Source of the DNA: Planctomycetota bacterium
GTDB lineage: Bacteria; Planctomycetota; Brocadiia; Brocadiales; Brocadiaceae
Direction: 5' to 3'
NCBI GenBank assembly: GCA_016873165.1
Contig: VGXV01000012.1
Coordinates: 20,516-84,515 of the forward strand
Length of the DNA stretch: 64,000 bases
In this document: one piece after another, positions 1 through 8,952 of the stretch
Position numbering within the stretch: position 1 is the stretch's first letter
How the letters are laid out: each line of letters starts with the position of its first letter
Program-made: the position numbers and the translations under genes
The notes under the pieces: model-generated
Databases searched by the model: none
Told to the model about the DNA's origin: nothing
What the model saw: only the letters and a program-made list of their open reading frames with translations

Positions 1-1305
1 ATTAAAAAACTCTTTAATAATTTCATTTGTTATTACATCGTATTTTGCCCCGCCAATTCCATGGATAAATACATCGGAAAAGAATAACCGTAAAAACATT
101 GTTGTGGCAATCGCTCTTGGCCGCAATTTAATACAGGAAGATCCCAACTCTAATGAACCGAGTTGTGAAACAATTTTCTGTATATCTTCATCCTTTCTCA
201 ATTCAAATCCGATTTTATTGCCATTTGTTATTATTATTGAATCAGCGCTGTAGTGTGCGTAACATTTGTTTCGGCTGCCGCCTTTTTCCCACAACCAAAA
301 AGGCAATTCAACGAATGAATCCTGCGCTTGTAAATCGGGGAAAGGATTCGCTTTTGAATAAATCTTGTGAATGCTTCTATAATCGTTTAATTTTTTATTG
401 TGAATTTTTACAAATTGATCCGCATGAAATAAAATGTGCAAGAAAAAATAATAAAACCCCTTTGTCTTACACATCATGGATACGGGAATTTCCAGGTTAT
501 TAATGCCAAATTCGGTTTCCATCCTTTTTCTTGCCGAAGTAAGCAATGTCGTTATATCTTTGTAACCTTGTGTATACGAATACCACAATTGATGAAAATA
601 AAAATCAAACCCGCTCTTCATGGCGCTAACGATTGTTTTCACGTTGGGGTGGTTATTATTATCTATCAATGCAACGACTTCATTCCTAAATTGCTCTACA
701 GTATTTGTATTTTCGAACGAAATCTCTTCGTACGCCAGAGTTTCTTTGTCTTTAACAAAAGGTACTTTTTCAATGACCGCTGATTTTTTAGCAAGAAGCG
801 GCATGTATATGAAACCCATAGTACACGCATCGCTATCAACGATAAGATTCACACCGATACCCTCTACATTTTTTGCCAGATAATGTGCAAGATGGTTTTT
901 TATCCAAATTCCGGGATGATAAAAAATTGGTTCATGACCAGTAAGTATTATTGGAATATCTTTGACCGCTTTAAGGCGAGAAACTATATCATTACTGTCG
1001 GAAATTCTTTGGAATAATTGATCTACTGCGGTTTTTTCAGTATCATTTGCATTACGGCAATAGATTTCGTGAAACCCCTTCAATACCAATGAATTGATTT
1101 GTTGTGTGTATTGAAATGCACTATTTAACAATTCAATGCGGGTTTCATCCCGTAATATCTGAAAAGGAATATCAATTACATTAAAATTATAATGTTGTAT
1201 TTCCCGTTTGTTATTCAGCGTCAATTCTAAAATATTTCCGATTGGCGGGCAAAGTATCGTTTCCTCATTTTCGGGTATTTCATAGTGAATGTTTTTTGTT
1301 GCCAT
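1..1305 (-). CDS. Conserved planctomycete-type protein of unknown function, partial (3' end beyond window)
   Basis: A continuous reading frame of 435 codons runs leftward from an ATG at 1305-1303 and is still open at base 1, so the C-terminus is missing. An in-frame TGA lies one codon upstream of the start, which makes this the first possible ATG; no clear Shine-Dalgarno is visible. Motifs seen are GHEPIFYHPGIWIKN about residues 121-135 and HGIGGAKYD near the visible end. From memory these resemble a conserved planctomycete family loosely similar to bacillithiol synthase BshC (TGQQ...GP motif); this is not proven here. It has no signal peptide or membrane segment. It is divergent from guaA, with about 115 bases between the starts. 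Confidence 0.75.
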   Translation of the reverse strand, partial: MATKNIHYEIPENEETILCPPIGNILELTLNNKREIQHYNFNVIDIPFQILRDETRIELLNSAFQYTQQINSLVLKGFHEIYCRNANDTEKTAVDQLFQRISDSNDIVSRLKAVKDIPIILTGHEPIFYHPGIWIKNHLAHYLAKNVEGIGVNLIVDSDACTMGFIYMPLLAKKSAVIEKVPFVKDKETLAYEEISFENTNTVEQFRNEVVALIDNNNHPNVKTIVSAMKSGFDFYFHQLWYSYTQGYKDITTLLTSARKRMETEFGINNLEIPVSMMCKTKGFYYFFLHILFHADQFVKIHNKKLNDYRSIHKIYSKANPFPDLQAQDSFVELPFWLWEKGGSRNKCYAHYSADSIIITNGNKIGFELRKDEDIQKIVSQLGSLELGSSCIKLRPRAIATTMFLRLFFSDVFIHGIGGAKYDVITNEIIKEFFN

Positions 1306-1420
1306 TTTTCAATGATTCTGATTTAGTATCTTACAACAATCTTGCTATGGTTTCATTCCGCGTTAAACGAAATCATTTTTTAAAGTATGTCTTATAAAAA
1401 TATTTATGACAGGAAATAGA

Positions 1421-2971
1421 ATGCTTGAAAATAACACCGAAAAAATTTTAATACTGGATTTTGGTTCTCAGTATGCACAGCTTATTGCCAGAAGAGTAAG
1501 AGAAAACAATGTATACAGCGAAATAGTAGCACATACTGTCACCTCAGAACAAATAAAAAAGATACGTCCGAAAGGAATTATCCTGAGTGGAGGACCTGCC
1601 AGTGTATATTCAAAAAATGCGCCTACTTGCGATAAAGAGATAGTAAAACTTGGCATACCGATTTTGGGCATTTGTTATGGAATGCAGTTAGGATGCATGA
1701 TGCTTGGTTCAAAAGTCAGCCCTACAACCGCGAGAGAGTATGGACGAACATTGTGCACTATCAGCAGTAAAAGCAATTTTTTAAAAACCCTTCCTCATGA
1801 GATTACCGTATGGATGAGTCATGGAGATATTGTTGCCGAATTATCTGCGGAATTTGAATCAATCGCTCATACGAATAATTGTCCTTATGCGGTGGTAAAG
1901 CACAAGAACATGCATTTTTATGGCGTACAATTTCATCCGGAAGTAACCCATACGCCAAATGGCAGTCAAATGATAAGAAATTTTCTTTACGAAATATGTA
2001 ACTGTTCGGGAAATTGGAAGATGGATTCCTTCATTGAGAAATCAGTGAGCGATATTAACAAACAAGTGGGAAACGGGAGAGTTGTGTGTGGTTTATCCGG
2101 CGGGGTGGATTCTGCTGTAACTGCCGCACTTATTAACAAAGCCATTGGCAATCACCTTTCGTGTATTTTTGTTGATAACGGACTGTTGAGAAATTTTGAA
2201 GCGGAAGAAGTAATAAAGACTTTTGAAGAAAATTTTTCAATAGATCTCCATGTTGTAAGGGCTCAAGACAGATTTATGGAAAAATTGAAGGGGATATTCG
2301 ATCCTGAAAAGAAACGTAAAATTATCGGTCATGAGTTTATCGAAGTCTTTAAAAATGAAGCGCAAAAACTGAGCAATGTAAAATTTCTTGCCCAGGGAAC
2401 TTTATACCCTGACGTTATTGAAAGTATACCGGCTCATGGAGGCCCCACGGTTACCATAAAAAGCCATCACAATGTCGGAGGATTGCCGAAAGAGTTAGGG
2501 TTTGAATTGGTGGAGCCTTTGCGATTTTTATTTAAAGATGAGGTGAGGAAAATAGGGGAAGAACTAGGACTTCCGAAAGAATTGGTTTGGCGTCATCCAT
2601 TTCCCGGGCCGGGATTGGCAATCAGAATTATCGGGGAAATTACACAACAGCGTTTAGAAGTTCTACGCAATGCGGATAAAATAGTCATAGAGGAAATACG
2701 AAAAGCCGGTTTATACGATAAAATTGCACAGTGTTTTGCAGTGCTCCTGCCGTTAAGCACGGTGGGAGTCATGGGCGATGAAAGGAGTTACGAAAATGTT
2801 ATTGCCGTTCGTGCCGTGGAAACGATAGATTTTATGACAGCAGACTGGTACCGCATTCCCGGCGAAGTACTAGGAACCATTTCCCATCGAATCATTAATG
2901 AGGTGAAAGGTGTTAACCGCGTCGTATATGATATAAGCACAAAGCCTCCAAGCACTATTGAGTGGGAATAA
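1421..2971 (+). CDS. guaA: GMP synthase (glutamine-hydrolysing)
   Basis: Converts XMP, ATP and glutamine to GMP in cytosolic purine synthesis. The 516-residue protein has the usual two-part layout. The N-terminal class I amidotransferase has the nucleophile Cys85 in LGICYGMQ and the HPEV His/Glu pair near 171-174. The ATP-pyrophosphatase domain has the P-loop GLSGGVDS near 222-230, and the C-terminal dimerisation domain ends in the typical KPPSTIEWE. The length fits the family. The ATG at 1421 is preferred to the in-frame ATG at 1406 because AGGA (1411-1414) stands six bases before it. It is a single gene ending at a strong hairpin shared with the convergent flagellin gene. Confidence 0.97.
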   Translation: MLENNTEKILILDFGSQYAQLIARRVRENNVYSEIVAHTVTSEQIKKIRPKGIILSGGPASVYSKNAPTCDKEIVKLGIPILGICYGMQLGCMMLGSKVSPTTAREYGRTLCTISSKSNFLKTLPHEITVWMSHGDIVAELSAEFESIAHTNNCPYAVVKHKNMHFYGVQFHPEVTHTPNGSQMIRNFLYEICNCSGNWKMDSFIEKSVSDINKQVGNGRVVCGLSGGVDSAVTAALINKAIGNHLSCIFVDNGLLRNFEAEEVIKTFEENFSIDLHVVRAQDRFMEKLKGIFDPEKKRKIIGHEFIEVFKNEAQKLSNVKFLAQGTLYPDVIESIPAHGGPTVTIKSHHNVGGLPKELGFELVEPLRFLFKDEVRKIGEELGLPKELVWRHPFPGPGLAIRIIGEITQQRLEVLRNADKIVIEEIRKAGLYDKIAQCFAVLLPLSTVGVMGDERSYENVIAVRAVETIDFMTADWYRIPGEVLGTISHRIINEVKGVNRVVYDISTKPPSTIEWE

Positions 2972-3018
2972 GGTTTTACCGTTTTTAGTGGTGTATTTTT
3001 ATTATCGAAGACGTATAT

Positions 3019-3065
3019 AAAAAAGGTTTCACGGGAAATGACACACTCCTGTGAAACCTTTTTAA
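3019..3065. terminator. Bidirectional Rho-independent terminator
   Basis: A perfect 13-bp stem (AAAAAGGTTTCAC with GTGAAACCTTTTT) encloses an 18-nt loop. It has A-runs before and T-runs after it on either strand. It lies between the convergent guaA and flagellin genes and can serve both. Confidence 0.85.
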
Positions 3066-3096
3066 TTTATCTGACGTCTATCTGCCTCAATTCAGA

Positions 3097-3993
3097 TTAT
3101 TGGAATAACTGCATTATGCTTTGAGGTCCTGCATTCGCCTGAGCCAACATCGCGCTTGCAGTCTGTTGCAATATCTGAAGCTTTGTCGCCTCTAATTGTT
3201 CATATGCCATATCAGCATCCTCAATACGACTCCTTGCTGCCTCCGTATTCGTCCTTGCCACCGTCAAGCTGGTTTCCTGATACGACAATCTGTTGACTAC
3301 GGAACCTATATAACTCAATGCCTCCGATACATCAGAAATCGCCTTGTCTATATTTCCCATCAAAGAAAGTGCAGATGCGTTTGAGGTAACCGCCCTGCCT
3401 GCTGTACCAACACTTACTCTCAATCCATTAGCCTTAAAGTTCGTATTGCCCGACTCAAGACTTACATTTGCCTTCCTCAATAAATCAAACTTCAATACAT
3501 CATTCGTGCTGCTTGCTCCGGCGCCTATCTGGAATTTGAACTGTACGCTGCTTGCCGACCCTGTTGTTGAATTTCCCGTGCCAAATATCGAATTAGAGTT
3601 CCATGTCGCCTGGGTAACTTCAAGATCAATTTGTGTTGCCAACGCTGACAGTTCTGACTGAATAGCACTACGCTCTGCAGTCCCTAACGAATCATCTGCA
3701 GCTTGTGTTACCTTTGTCTTCATCTGGGTTAAAATATCAAGAATGTTGTTTAAATGTCCTTCCGCAACCGCCATTAAATTCTTTGCTGATCCTATGTTTG
3801 CAAGGGCCTGCCCAAGTCCTTGTGACCTGGCATTAAATTTCTTGGCAATTGTATAACCGGCAGCGTCATCTGCTGCGTTATTAATCCTTTTGCCTGTCGC
3901 AAGCCTTAGCTGAGATACCGACATGCGACCGTTAATGTCATTCAACGACTTCAACGCATTTAAAGCATTAATATTCGTATTAATCCTACTCAT
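3097..3993 (-). CDS. fliC: Flagellin
   Basis: Filament subunit exported by the flagellar type III apparatus. The 298-residue protein keeps both conserved ends: the N-terminal D0/D1 (start MSRINTNINALNAL, then LATGKRINNAADDAAGYTIAKK) and the C-terminal D1/D0 (ARSRIEDADMAYE and final AMLAQANAGPQSIMQLFQ). The central variable region (about 130-215) is short and rich in Ser, Thr and Asn, which could be O-glycosylated. A strong Shine-Dalgarno GGAAAGGAG precedes the ATG. A consensus sigma-54 promoter lies about 105 bases upstream. No other flagellar gene is in the window. A glycan/sulfotransferase block begins about 2 kb away, past the decayed IS. Confidence 0.96.
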   Translation of the reverse strand: MSRINTNINALNALKSLNDINGRMSVSQLRLATGKRINNAADDAAGYTIAKKFNARSQGLGQALANIGSAKNLMAVAEGHLNNILDILTQMKTKVTQAADDSLGTAERSAIQSELSALATQIDLEVTQATWNSNSIFGTGNSTTGSASSVQFKFQIGAGASSTNDVLKFDLLRKANVSLESGNTNFKANGLRVSVGTAGRAVTSNASALSLMGNIDKAISDVSEALSYIGSVVNRLSYQETSLTVARTNTEAARSRIEDADMAYEQLEATKLQILQQTASAMLAQANAGPQSIMQLFQ

Positions 3994-4096
3994 ATTGGAC
4001 TCCTTTCCAAAAAAATATAATTAATTCCTTTTTCACAATACCTATAAAAAACTGACAATTTTTGTTGCTATAGCAAAAACTTTGTAAACTATCATG

Positions 4097-4112
4097 AGCA
4101 ATACATGTGCCA
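4097..4112 (-). promoter_or_regulatory. Sigma-54 (RpoN) promoter of the flagellin gene
   Basis: On the minus strand the sequence reads TGGCACATGTATTGCT. The GG of the -24 box and the GC of the -12 box are separated by exactly ten bases, as sigma-54 requires. It points at the flagellin gene. Transcription would begin near 4086, giving a leader of about 90 bases with the GGAAAGGAG ribosome site. Confidence 0.8.
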
Positions 4113-4234
4113 AATATTTTTTCATAGAAATAGCAAGTCTTATCTTACCTGATCTAAAAGACATACTACCTTAGAACAATATCTTCCATTTTATATTTAA
4201 TATGTTTAGTTTTTAGACAACCTAATGTTTTATT

Positions 4235-4268
4235 GAAAACTTTTCCGATTTATTGGGAAAGTTTTTCT
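4235..4268. terminator. Imperfect hairpin, possible terminator remnant
   Basis: GAAAACTTTTCC and GGGAAAGTTTTTC form an imperfect inverted repeat followed by T-rich sequence, just left of the IS end. It may be an old terminator; no gene is seen reading into it now. The rest of 3994-4291 holds the flagellin promoter and leader and nothing else recognisable. Confidence 0.35.
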
Positions 4269-4291
4269 CGTGTTTTTTATTCACAATAAAA

Positions 4292-4318
4292 TCAGCATTG
4301 TCTGGTTAGGAAATTGCG
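4292..4318 (+). repeat. Left terminal inverted repeat of the IS
   Basis: Starts TCAGCATTGTCTGGTTAGG. It matches the reverse complement of 5175-5201 at 24 of 27 positions. Confidence 0.8.
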
Positions 4319-4442
4319 TAATGCGGGTGTTGAAAAAATGAGAAAAACATATTGTTTTGAGCAGATAATTTACTTGATAAATCAGCAAAAAGCGCACGCA
4401 CGAATTTTTCGTAAAAATCATTAAATATAGGAGTTACGAAAA

Positions 4443-5187
4443 ATGCCGCGCACCTTTCGCCCTCACGACAAAAAGCAAAACGTACCTTCATTTCGCGAAT
4501 TATGGCAGCCTGTCGAAAACGTTTTTATCCGTATGCCTCCGCTTGAGGCACGGGGAAATAGACCTTTGCAAATGAATTTTGAACACCAGCTTAAAGCAGC
4601 GAGCATCCTGCCCAGGGAACATGCCGAGTTGGGAAATCTTGTTGCTATTGACGGCTCACTCATTGATGCTGTTCTCTCTATGCACTGGGCCGACTATCAC
4701 AAAGGTTGCAGAAAGGCCAAAGTACATATACGATGCAATTGTGCTTCTTGGCACTGCCGGAGTCAATCAGACCAAAAAGCAACTGCGGGGTATTGGCTAC
4801 CGCGTTGATAACAAGGTATACTGGATAGCCACGAACCGATTTGACCTCTCTGCGGAAGAAGTCGCAACCGTCTATAAGCTCCGTTGGAATATTGAAATAT
4901 TTTTCGGCTGGTGGAAACGCCATCTCAAAGTCTATCACCTTATCGCAAGGAGCGAACAAGGGCTAATGGCATAAATACTCAGTGGCCTTATAACTTATCT
5001 GCTTCTTGCAATCTATTGCTACAACCATCACAAAGAAAAGGTGAGTATTAAAATGGTCAGGGAGTTGCGCATTAAAATACAAAACGAAGCCCGCAATCTC
5101 GACGTTGATTTACCAACTACTGACAGGCATCAGGCAGATACTCATAATCTCAAAGAACAACATTGGCGCTCTTTCGCAATTTCTTAA
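4443..5187 (+). pseudogene. IS4-family DDE transposase, broken
   Basis: Starts at an ATG with AGGAG nearby. The first part, in one frame, contains VAIDGSLIDAVLSMHWADY (first catalytic Asp region). Around 4720 homology jumps to another frame with LGTAGVNQTKK and then LRWNIEIFFGWWKRHLK (the Glu of the DDE triad). The segment expected to carry the second Asp is missing. An ordinary Gln codon has become TAA at 4972-4974; the frame then continues to a natural stop at 5187. Frameshift, internal deletion and nonsense mutation together make it inactive. Confidence 0.8.
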
Positions 5188-5201
5188 CCGGACATTGCTG
5201 A
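5175..5201 (-). repeat. Right terminal inverted repeat of the IS
   Basis: Partner of 4292-4318. It overlaps the last codons of the transposase remnant. Confidence 0.8.
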
Positions 5202-5205
5202 CAGA

Positions 5206-5328
5206 AAAGAGAATTTAACTTCATGGAAAGATATTTGCGATCATTTGGAAATAGAAGTTGGAAGAGATTCTGCAAGGTGTGTATTAGAAAGATGGGTTAA
5301 ACAGATATTTGACAGTCAAAGAAATTAA
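5206..5328 (+). pseudogene. Gene fragment next to the IS, possibly helix-turn-helix
   Basis: A 41-codon open frame without a start codon begins at the right end of the IS and ends in TAA. Its text (LTSWKDICDHLEIEVGRDSA then VLERWVKQ) looks like real protein and recalls a small helix-turn-helix unit, but I do not recognise a family. It is probably the tail of a gene cut by the insertion or by a deletion. Confidence 0.3.
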
Positions 5329-5381
5329 ATATTTACTAAATAAAGACATAGGACTTGCCGGAAAGTTCTTGGCACTACCAT

Positions 5382-5519
5382 TTATTGTTTGCATCTTATC
5401 CGTTCAGTTCCCGAATAAGGGTGGATTAAGGCATTGCCTTTTATGCCAAATCCACCAGATAACTGATTCATCACATGGTAAAAAGCGCTTTCAGATTCTA
5501 TTCCTGCCGGTTTTGCCAT
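5382..5519 (-). pseudogene. N-terminal fragment of a RAYT (Y1/REP-associated) transposase
   Basis: From the ATG at 5519 the frame opens MAKPAGIESESAFYHVMNQ, the start of the IS200/RAYT family; compare MARPLRIQYEDALYHVTCRG of the intact gene at 62714. After about 19 residues the similarity stops and the frame runs through a palindrome to a stop. No HUH motif remains. It is only a relic. Confidence 0.5.
5420..5456. repeat. REP-like hairpin
   Basis: The arms GGTGGAT and ATCCACC enclose inner arms GGCAT and ATGCC, with small unpaired bases between, giving a bulged hairpin. It sits inside the RAYT relic. Its GGTGGA foot also occurs in the palindrome at 20824-20850. Confidence 0.5.
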
Positions 5520-5600
5520 GGTCTCGCGTTATACATATCATTTAAATATTGTCAATAGCCCAGATGGTGACCCCTTTCCATGTCTCTTCTGTCGTCTTGT

Positions 5601-5817
5601 TTATTTGAATGCCTCAAATCCTTTCAGATAATCGTCATAATCAATGGGAGATTCAACTCCGAATTCAGACAATCCATCTATGGTTTCACCGGGAGCATTC
5701 CCAGCCGTAATCTATCAGCTCTCTCGCAACTGTGGACTTATCCTTATGTTCCATTCTGGACAGTTCGTTGATTCTCTTTATCTCCCCGTCTTTCAGCCTT
5801 AAACTTATCACTGACAT
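5601..5817 (-). pseudogene. Ribbon-helix-helix / UPF0175-type antitoxin, broken
   Basis: A good ribosome site (GAGGGAG) precedes ATG 5817. The first 40 codons read as a ribbon-helix-helix-like start (MSVISLRLKDGEIKRINELS, then STVARELIDYGWE). The frame then hits TGA. Shifted by one base, the sequence continues as ETIDGLSEFGVESPIDYDDY...GFEAFK and stops at 5601, matching the tail expected of UPF0175 proteins. Roughly 50 bases of the middle appear lost. UPF0175 proteins usually precede a PIN-type toxin; none is found downstream. The bases from here to 6047 hold nothing I can identify. Confidence 0.6.
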
Positions 5818-6047
5818 TATTGGACTCCCTCTGTCCTCATTATCAAAATAATAGCTCAAAAAATTGACTTCTCAATGCACCTATCGAATAAATGGAAATA
5901 TTATTGATGGGCTGCTTCGTTTAACCTGTCCGTACCTCTATTTCCAATCAAAAAATATTCGCCTATTAATAATAGTTTATTTTCCTGTGTCAAGAACCAA
6001 AAAAGGTTGACGGCAATGGAGATGAGAGGAAGGTTTTAAACAGGGAG

Positions 6048-6923
6048 TTATTTATCAATGATAGTATCATAGCCAAGCTTTTGCATTATTTCTTCTTTCT
6101 GTATTTGCAAATAAAGTTCCCGCAGGGAATTATCTTTTATAAAGGTAAATTTATTGCCGGATAACACATTTTTCGAGACGGCATGGAGAGAGGAAGTTTC
6201 GGCGGGCAGATCGGTAAAGCGCGCAATTTTTTCAAGTGTGTCTGCCGGGCAATCGAGGAAGGTTTCGTATCGGATATGGAGTATGTTTTCCTTCCATTCT
6301 TCATTGAGAGAAAATGCTTTTTGCACATAATCCTTCCATAGCTGAATCCCTTCGTGTATGTTCTGAAGCCGTACAGAGTCCTGATACAAGACCTTTCCGA
6401 ATACGAAACGTTCTTTTAATATATTTTTCCAGTTTTTCTTGTAGTTGTTTTGGATTTCCAACTCCCTTTTCATCGCGCTGTTTGCAACGTCAATGGGATT
6501 CCGGTAAATATGCAAGAGTTTTGGATGGGGGAAAATGTCTTTCCAGACATCAATGGTAAAGGTGTTTCTTGGGTCTTTCCAGCCCCAGGGAAAGTCGATA
6601 TGCCGGATGTCTTTGTATCGCAGAAAATTTCCAAAGCCCAGATATTCAAGCCTTCTCGTGCCTTTTAAGTGTTGTTTTAGAACACAAAGGACTCTTTCCT
6701 TAAAGACAGGATTTATAAAATTAAAATTGTGCGGATTATCCCATGATGCGTTAGCCTGACGCAGCAGCCAGTCGTTTAATTTGAAAAAGAATAACGACTC
6801 GTCATTTTCCTGTTTTCTTGCGCCGATAAATAATCCCAATTGTTCCAGCAGCGAGGCAAGCATTGTGGTGCCGGAACGGTGCATGCCCATGATTATTACC
6901 GGTTGCAGATATTTTGTATTCAT
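6048..6923 (-). CDS. Sulfotransferase family protein
   Basis: Predicted to move sulfate from PAPS to an acceptor hydroxyl or amine. The 5'-phosphosulfate-binding loop is clear at residues about 12-20 (MGMHRSGTTML), and the 3'-phosphate motif follows in LLHIYRNPIDVANSAMKRE near 135-153. At 291 residues it is a normal single domain, without signal peptide or membrane helix. The ATG at 6923 is preferred to a TTG one codon earlier; the ribosome site is weak. It is the last gene of the leftward glycan block, about 100 bases after the GT4 gene. The acceptor cannot be read from sequence. Confidence 0.85.
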   Translation of the reverse strand: MNTKYLQPVIIMGMHRSGTTMLASLLEQLGLFIGARKQENDESLFFFKLNDWLLRQANASWDNPHNFNFINPVFKERVLCVLKQHLKGTRRLEYLGFGNFLRYKDIRHIDFPWGWKDPRNTFTIDVWKDIFPHPKLLHIYRNPIDVANSAMKRELEIQNNYKKNWKNILKERFVFGKVLYQDSVRLQNIHEGIQLWKDYVQKAFSLNEEWKENILHIRYETFLDCPADTLEKIARFTDLPAETSSLHAVSKNVLSGNKFTFIKDNSLRELYLQIQKEEIMQKLGYDTIIDK

Positions 6924-7020
6924 CAATCTTATAAAAGGTTATATTTGTTGTATACTGGACAACCCCCTGGCCTCCCTTTATTAATGGGGATTTTGGGAAT
7001 AATGGTAGTTTGCAGTTTAT

Positions 7021-8016
7021 TCATTTCAATACTTTTTCAAAGACTATTAAATGTTCTTTTGCGCTTTTTTGCCATGAAAAATTTTGCGCACGGGTTAGTC
7101 CCTTTTTTCTTAATGTATCACGTAAGGAGACATCTTCTCTCAGACGCTGCATTGCATGGGCAATATCATGTTCTGAACGCGGATTTACGAAGAGCGCGGC
7201 GTCATTTGCTATTTCTGCACATGCTGTGCTGTCTGATGTTATTACCGGACAACCGCATGCCATTGCCTCCAGAACAGGCATGCCGAACGTTTCATGCAGG
7301 GAAGGAAATACAAACCCAAGGGCGCCTCTGTACCATTTTGCCAATTCAGAGGGAGCGCACTTTTCATGAATATGTCGTATTCCTTTGCTATGAATTTTGG
7401 TCTTATAATCCGGCACTATCATGACAAGTTCAGGTTTTGCATTATTGGAAAGATTTTCATATGCACGGATAATTCTGTCAACATTTTTTTTGGGATGATA
7501 TTGTGAAACATGGAGGAAATAGTTTTCAGATTCGGTTGTAACGGTGTTGTCCTGATTAAATGTCGTGTGGTCAATGCCGTGATAAATAGGGTATATTTTT
7601 TCGCGCGGAATGGTAAAAACATGGGACACTTCCCGTGCGGCAAATTCGGAAACGGTAATGACTGCTGATGTCTTTTCCCGAAACCATTTCCACGCGGATA
7701 ATGTTGTACGGTTTTTCAATTTGCATCTGATTGCCTGCAAAAAAGAGGTGTTCACTTCATTCCATTTCATGGTAAACAGCGCCGCTCCATGAACGGTTGC
7801 AACTATTTTCGCTCTGATATTCTTATATATATCTGGCGGCGTATGGTTTCCTGCAAGGCCAGGTTCCCAGACAATATCACAGTTTGCAGGAACGGGGTCG
7901 GATTCCGTAAAAGAAATGAAATCTACCCCGAGGTCTGATAGTTCTTTCTTAATATTATCGCGATATATTTTCAGGCTAAAGGGAATTTGGGTGCGGGTAA
8001 GGACGGCGATTTTCAT
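7021..8016 (-). CDS. GT4-family glycosyltransferase
   Basis: A retaining, GT-B-fold sugar transferase of 331 residues. The C-terminal nucleotide-sugar site is typical: FVFPSLHETFGMPVLEAMACG carries the EX7E motif near 248-268, after HVSQYHPKKNVDRI (about 189-202). The N-terminal half has HGAALFTMKWNE and a VSEFAAREV segment as in GT4 enzymes. It has no membrane segment. It lies between two sulfotransferases, with 15 bases to the upstream one, so they are probably co-transcribed. Donor and acceptor are unknown. Confidence 0.9.
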   Translation of the reverse strand: MKIAVLTRTQIPFSLKIYRDNIKKELSDLGVDFISFTESDPVPANCDIVWEPGLAGNHTPPDIYKNIRAKIVATVHGAALFTMKWNEVNTSFLQAIRCKLKNRTTLSAWKWFREKTSAVITVSEFAAREVSHVFTIPREKIYPIYHGIDHTTFNQDNTVTTESENYFLHVSQYHPKKNVDRIIRAYENLSNNAKPELVMIVPDYKTKIHSKGIRHIHEKCAPSELAKWYRGALGFVFPSLHETFGMPVLEAMACGCPVITSDSTACAEIANDAALFVNPRSEHDIAHAMQRLREDVSLRDTLRKKGLTRAQNFSWQKSAKEHLIVFEKVLK

Positions 8017-8031
8017 TGAATTTGCAAAAGA

Positions 8032-8928
8032 TTAATTTGAACACCAATACGTTAAATCTCTTCCAAGCAAGTCGCTTAACTGTTTGATTTCCGGTTTAAA
8101 TTCCTCCTGCAATATTTTTCGTAATTCCGGTTTCATGGGGATACGGGCTTCGTGGCGAATATTCAGATTCCACATGCTTTTTCTCATAAGGCTGCGCACC
8201 GGATGCGGTATTAGTTTTCTTGACATATTGAGCAAAAAAGGGGGAGGATTTTGCAATACATTTCTCAGAAAAATGCTCCTTGCACGTTTGTTTGGATTGA
8301 CCAATTTTATATCATCACGGATATTTTCATCTACTCCCAGAAAACGGAATGTGTCTCTTAAAGACATTTGAGGATCATTCTTTAAATCGTCAAAAATTAT
8401 TATATGAACAGCATTTTTATCAAATATTTCAAAATATCTTTTTACCTGTTGCGTGTACTTTGCCGTTTCCCGGTAGAAAAGCCCTTCAACGGGATACGCA
8501 TTTTTTGGCAGGAATAATCCTTTTTTTCTTTCGTCTTCCTTTCTCAGCGCTTCTTCAAAATCGGTTATATCTTCGCATCCGTTAAAAAGATATTGACTGT
8601 GTAAGGAATATAGCATATCGACAGGGTTTCTTAGCATAATGATAATTTGTGCCGAAGGTGAAAACTCTTTAATCTCGTATGCCGCCCGTTTTGAATAAAG
8701 GTACCATACGGATGCTTCTCCTGCTCTTTTCTCATTTTTTACTTTTTGGAAAAAAGATAAATAGAGTGTTTTATCCCTGACAAAGTCGGGATGATATAAA
8801 TCCGTCCCGAAATAATGTAATTCTTTTCTGTCGGGCATAAAAATTTCCGGATGGTTTTTCAAGTGGCTGTGTAAAAAAGTAGTCCCGCATTTGGGAGCGC
8901 CTACAATAAAGAAATCAGGATGTTTCAT
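8032..8928 (-). CDS. Sulfotransferase domain protein (Sulfotransfer_1-like)
   Basis: 298 residues. The PAPS loop FIVGAPKCGTTFLHSHL lies at about 7-23, close to the N-terminus, and the 3'-phosphate motif IIIMLRNPVDMLYSLHSQYL near 94-113. KELHYFGTDLYH and GEASVWYLYS are also typical of heparan-type or Stf0-like bacterial sulfotransferases. It is soluble by prediction. It is 24 bases downstream of the ABC-like gene and 15 bases upstream of the GT4 gene. It is the sulfotransferase of this block most like carbohydrate sulfotransferases, which supports a sulfated glycan product (inference). Confidence 0.9.
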   Translation of the reverse strand: MKHPDFFIVGAPKCGTTFLHSHLKNHPEIFMPDRKELHYFGTDLYHPDFVRDKTLYLSFFQKVKNEKRAGEASVWYLYSKRAAYEIKEFSPSAQIIIMLRNPVDMLYSLHSQYLFNGCEDITDFEEALRKEDERKKGLFLPKNAYPVEGLFYRETAKYTQQVKRYFEIFDKNAVHIIIFDDLKNDPQMSLRDTFRFLGVDENIRDDIKLVNPNKRARSIFLRNVLQNPPPFLLNMSRKLIPHPVRSLMRKSMWNLNIRHEARIPMKPELRKILQEEFKPEIKQLSDLLGRDLTYWCSN

Positions 8929-8952
8929 TTTATTTTACCAAGAATAAAGATT

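Larger units (their letters stand above)
4292..5201 (+). mobile_element. Decayed IS4-like insertion sequence
   Basis: About 910 bp bounded by 27-bp imperfect terminal inverted repeats (4292-4318 and 5175-5201, three mismatches, both opening TCAGCA). It holds one transposase pseudogene. It is short for an IS4-family element because the middle of the transposase is deleted. I see no target-site duplication in the flanks, which suggests an old insertion or later loss of flank. Confidence 0.8.

Noticed and set aside
153..883. Rightward frames of 87-116 codons
   Set aside because: They run antisense to the 435-codon leftward gene, which has far better protein-like text; none has a ribosome site or known motif.
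6840..7424. Rightward 194-codon frame
   Set aside because: It is antisense to the sulfotransferase start and the GT4 gene, and shows no domain.
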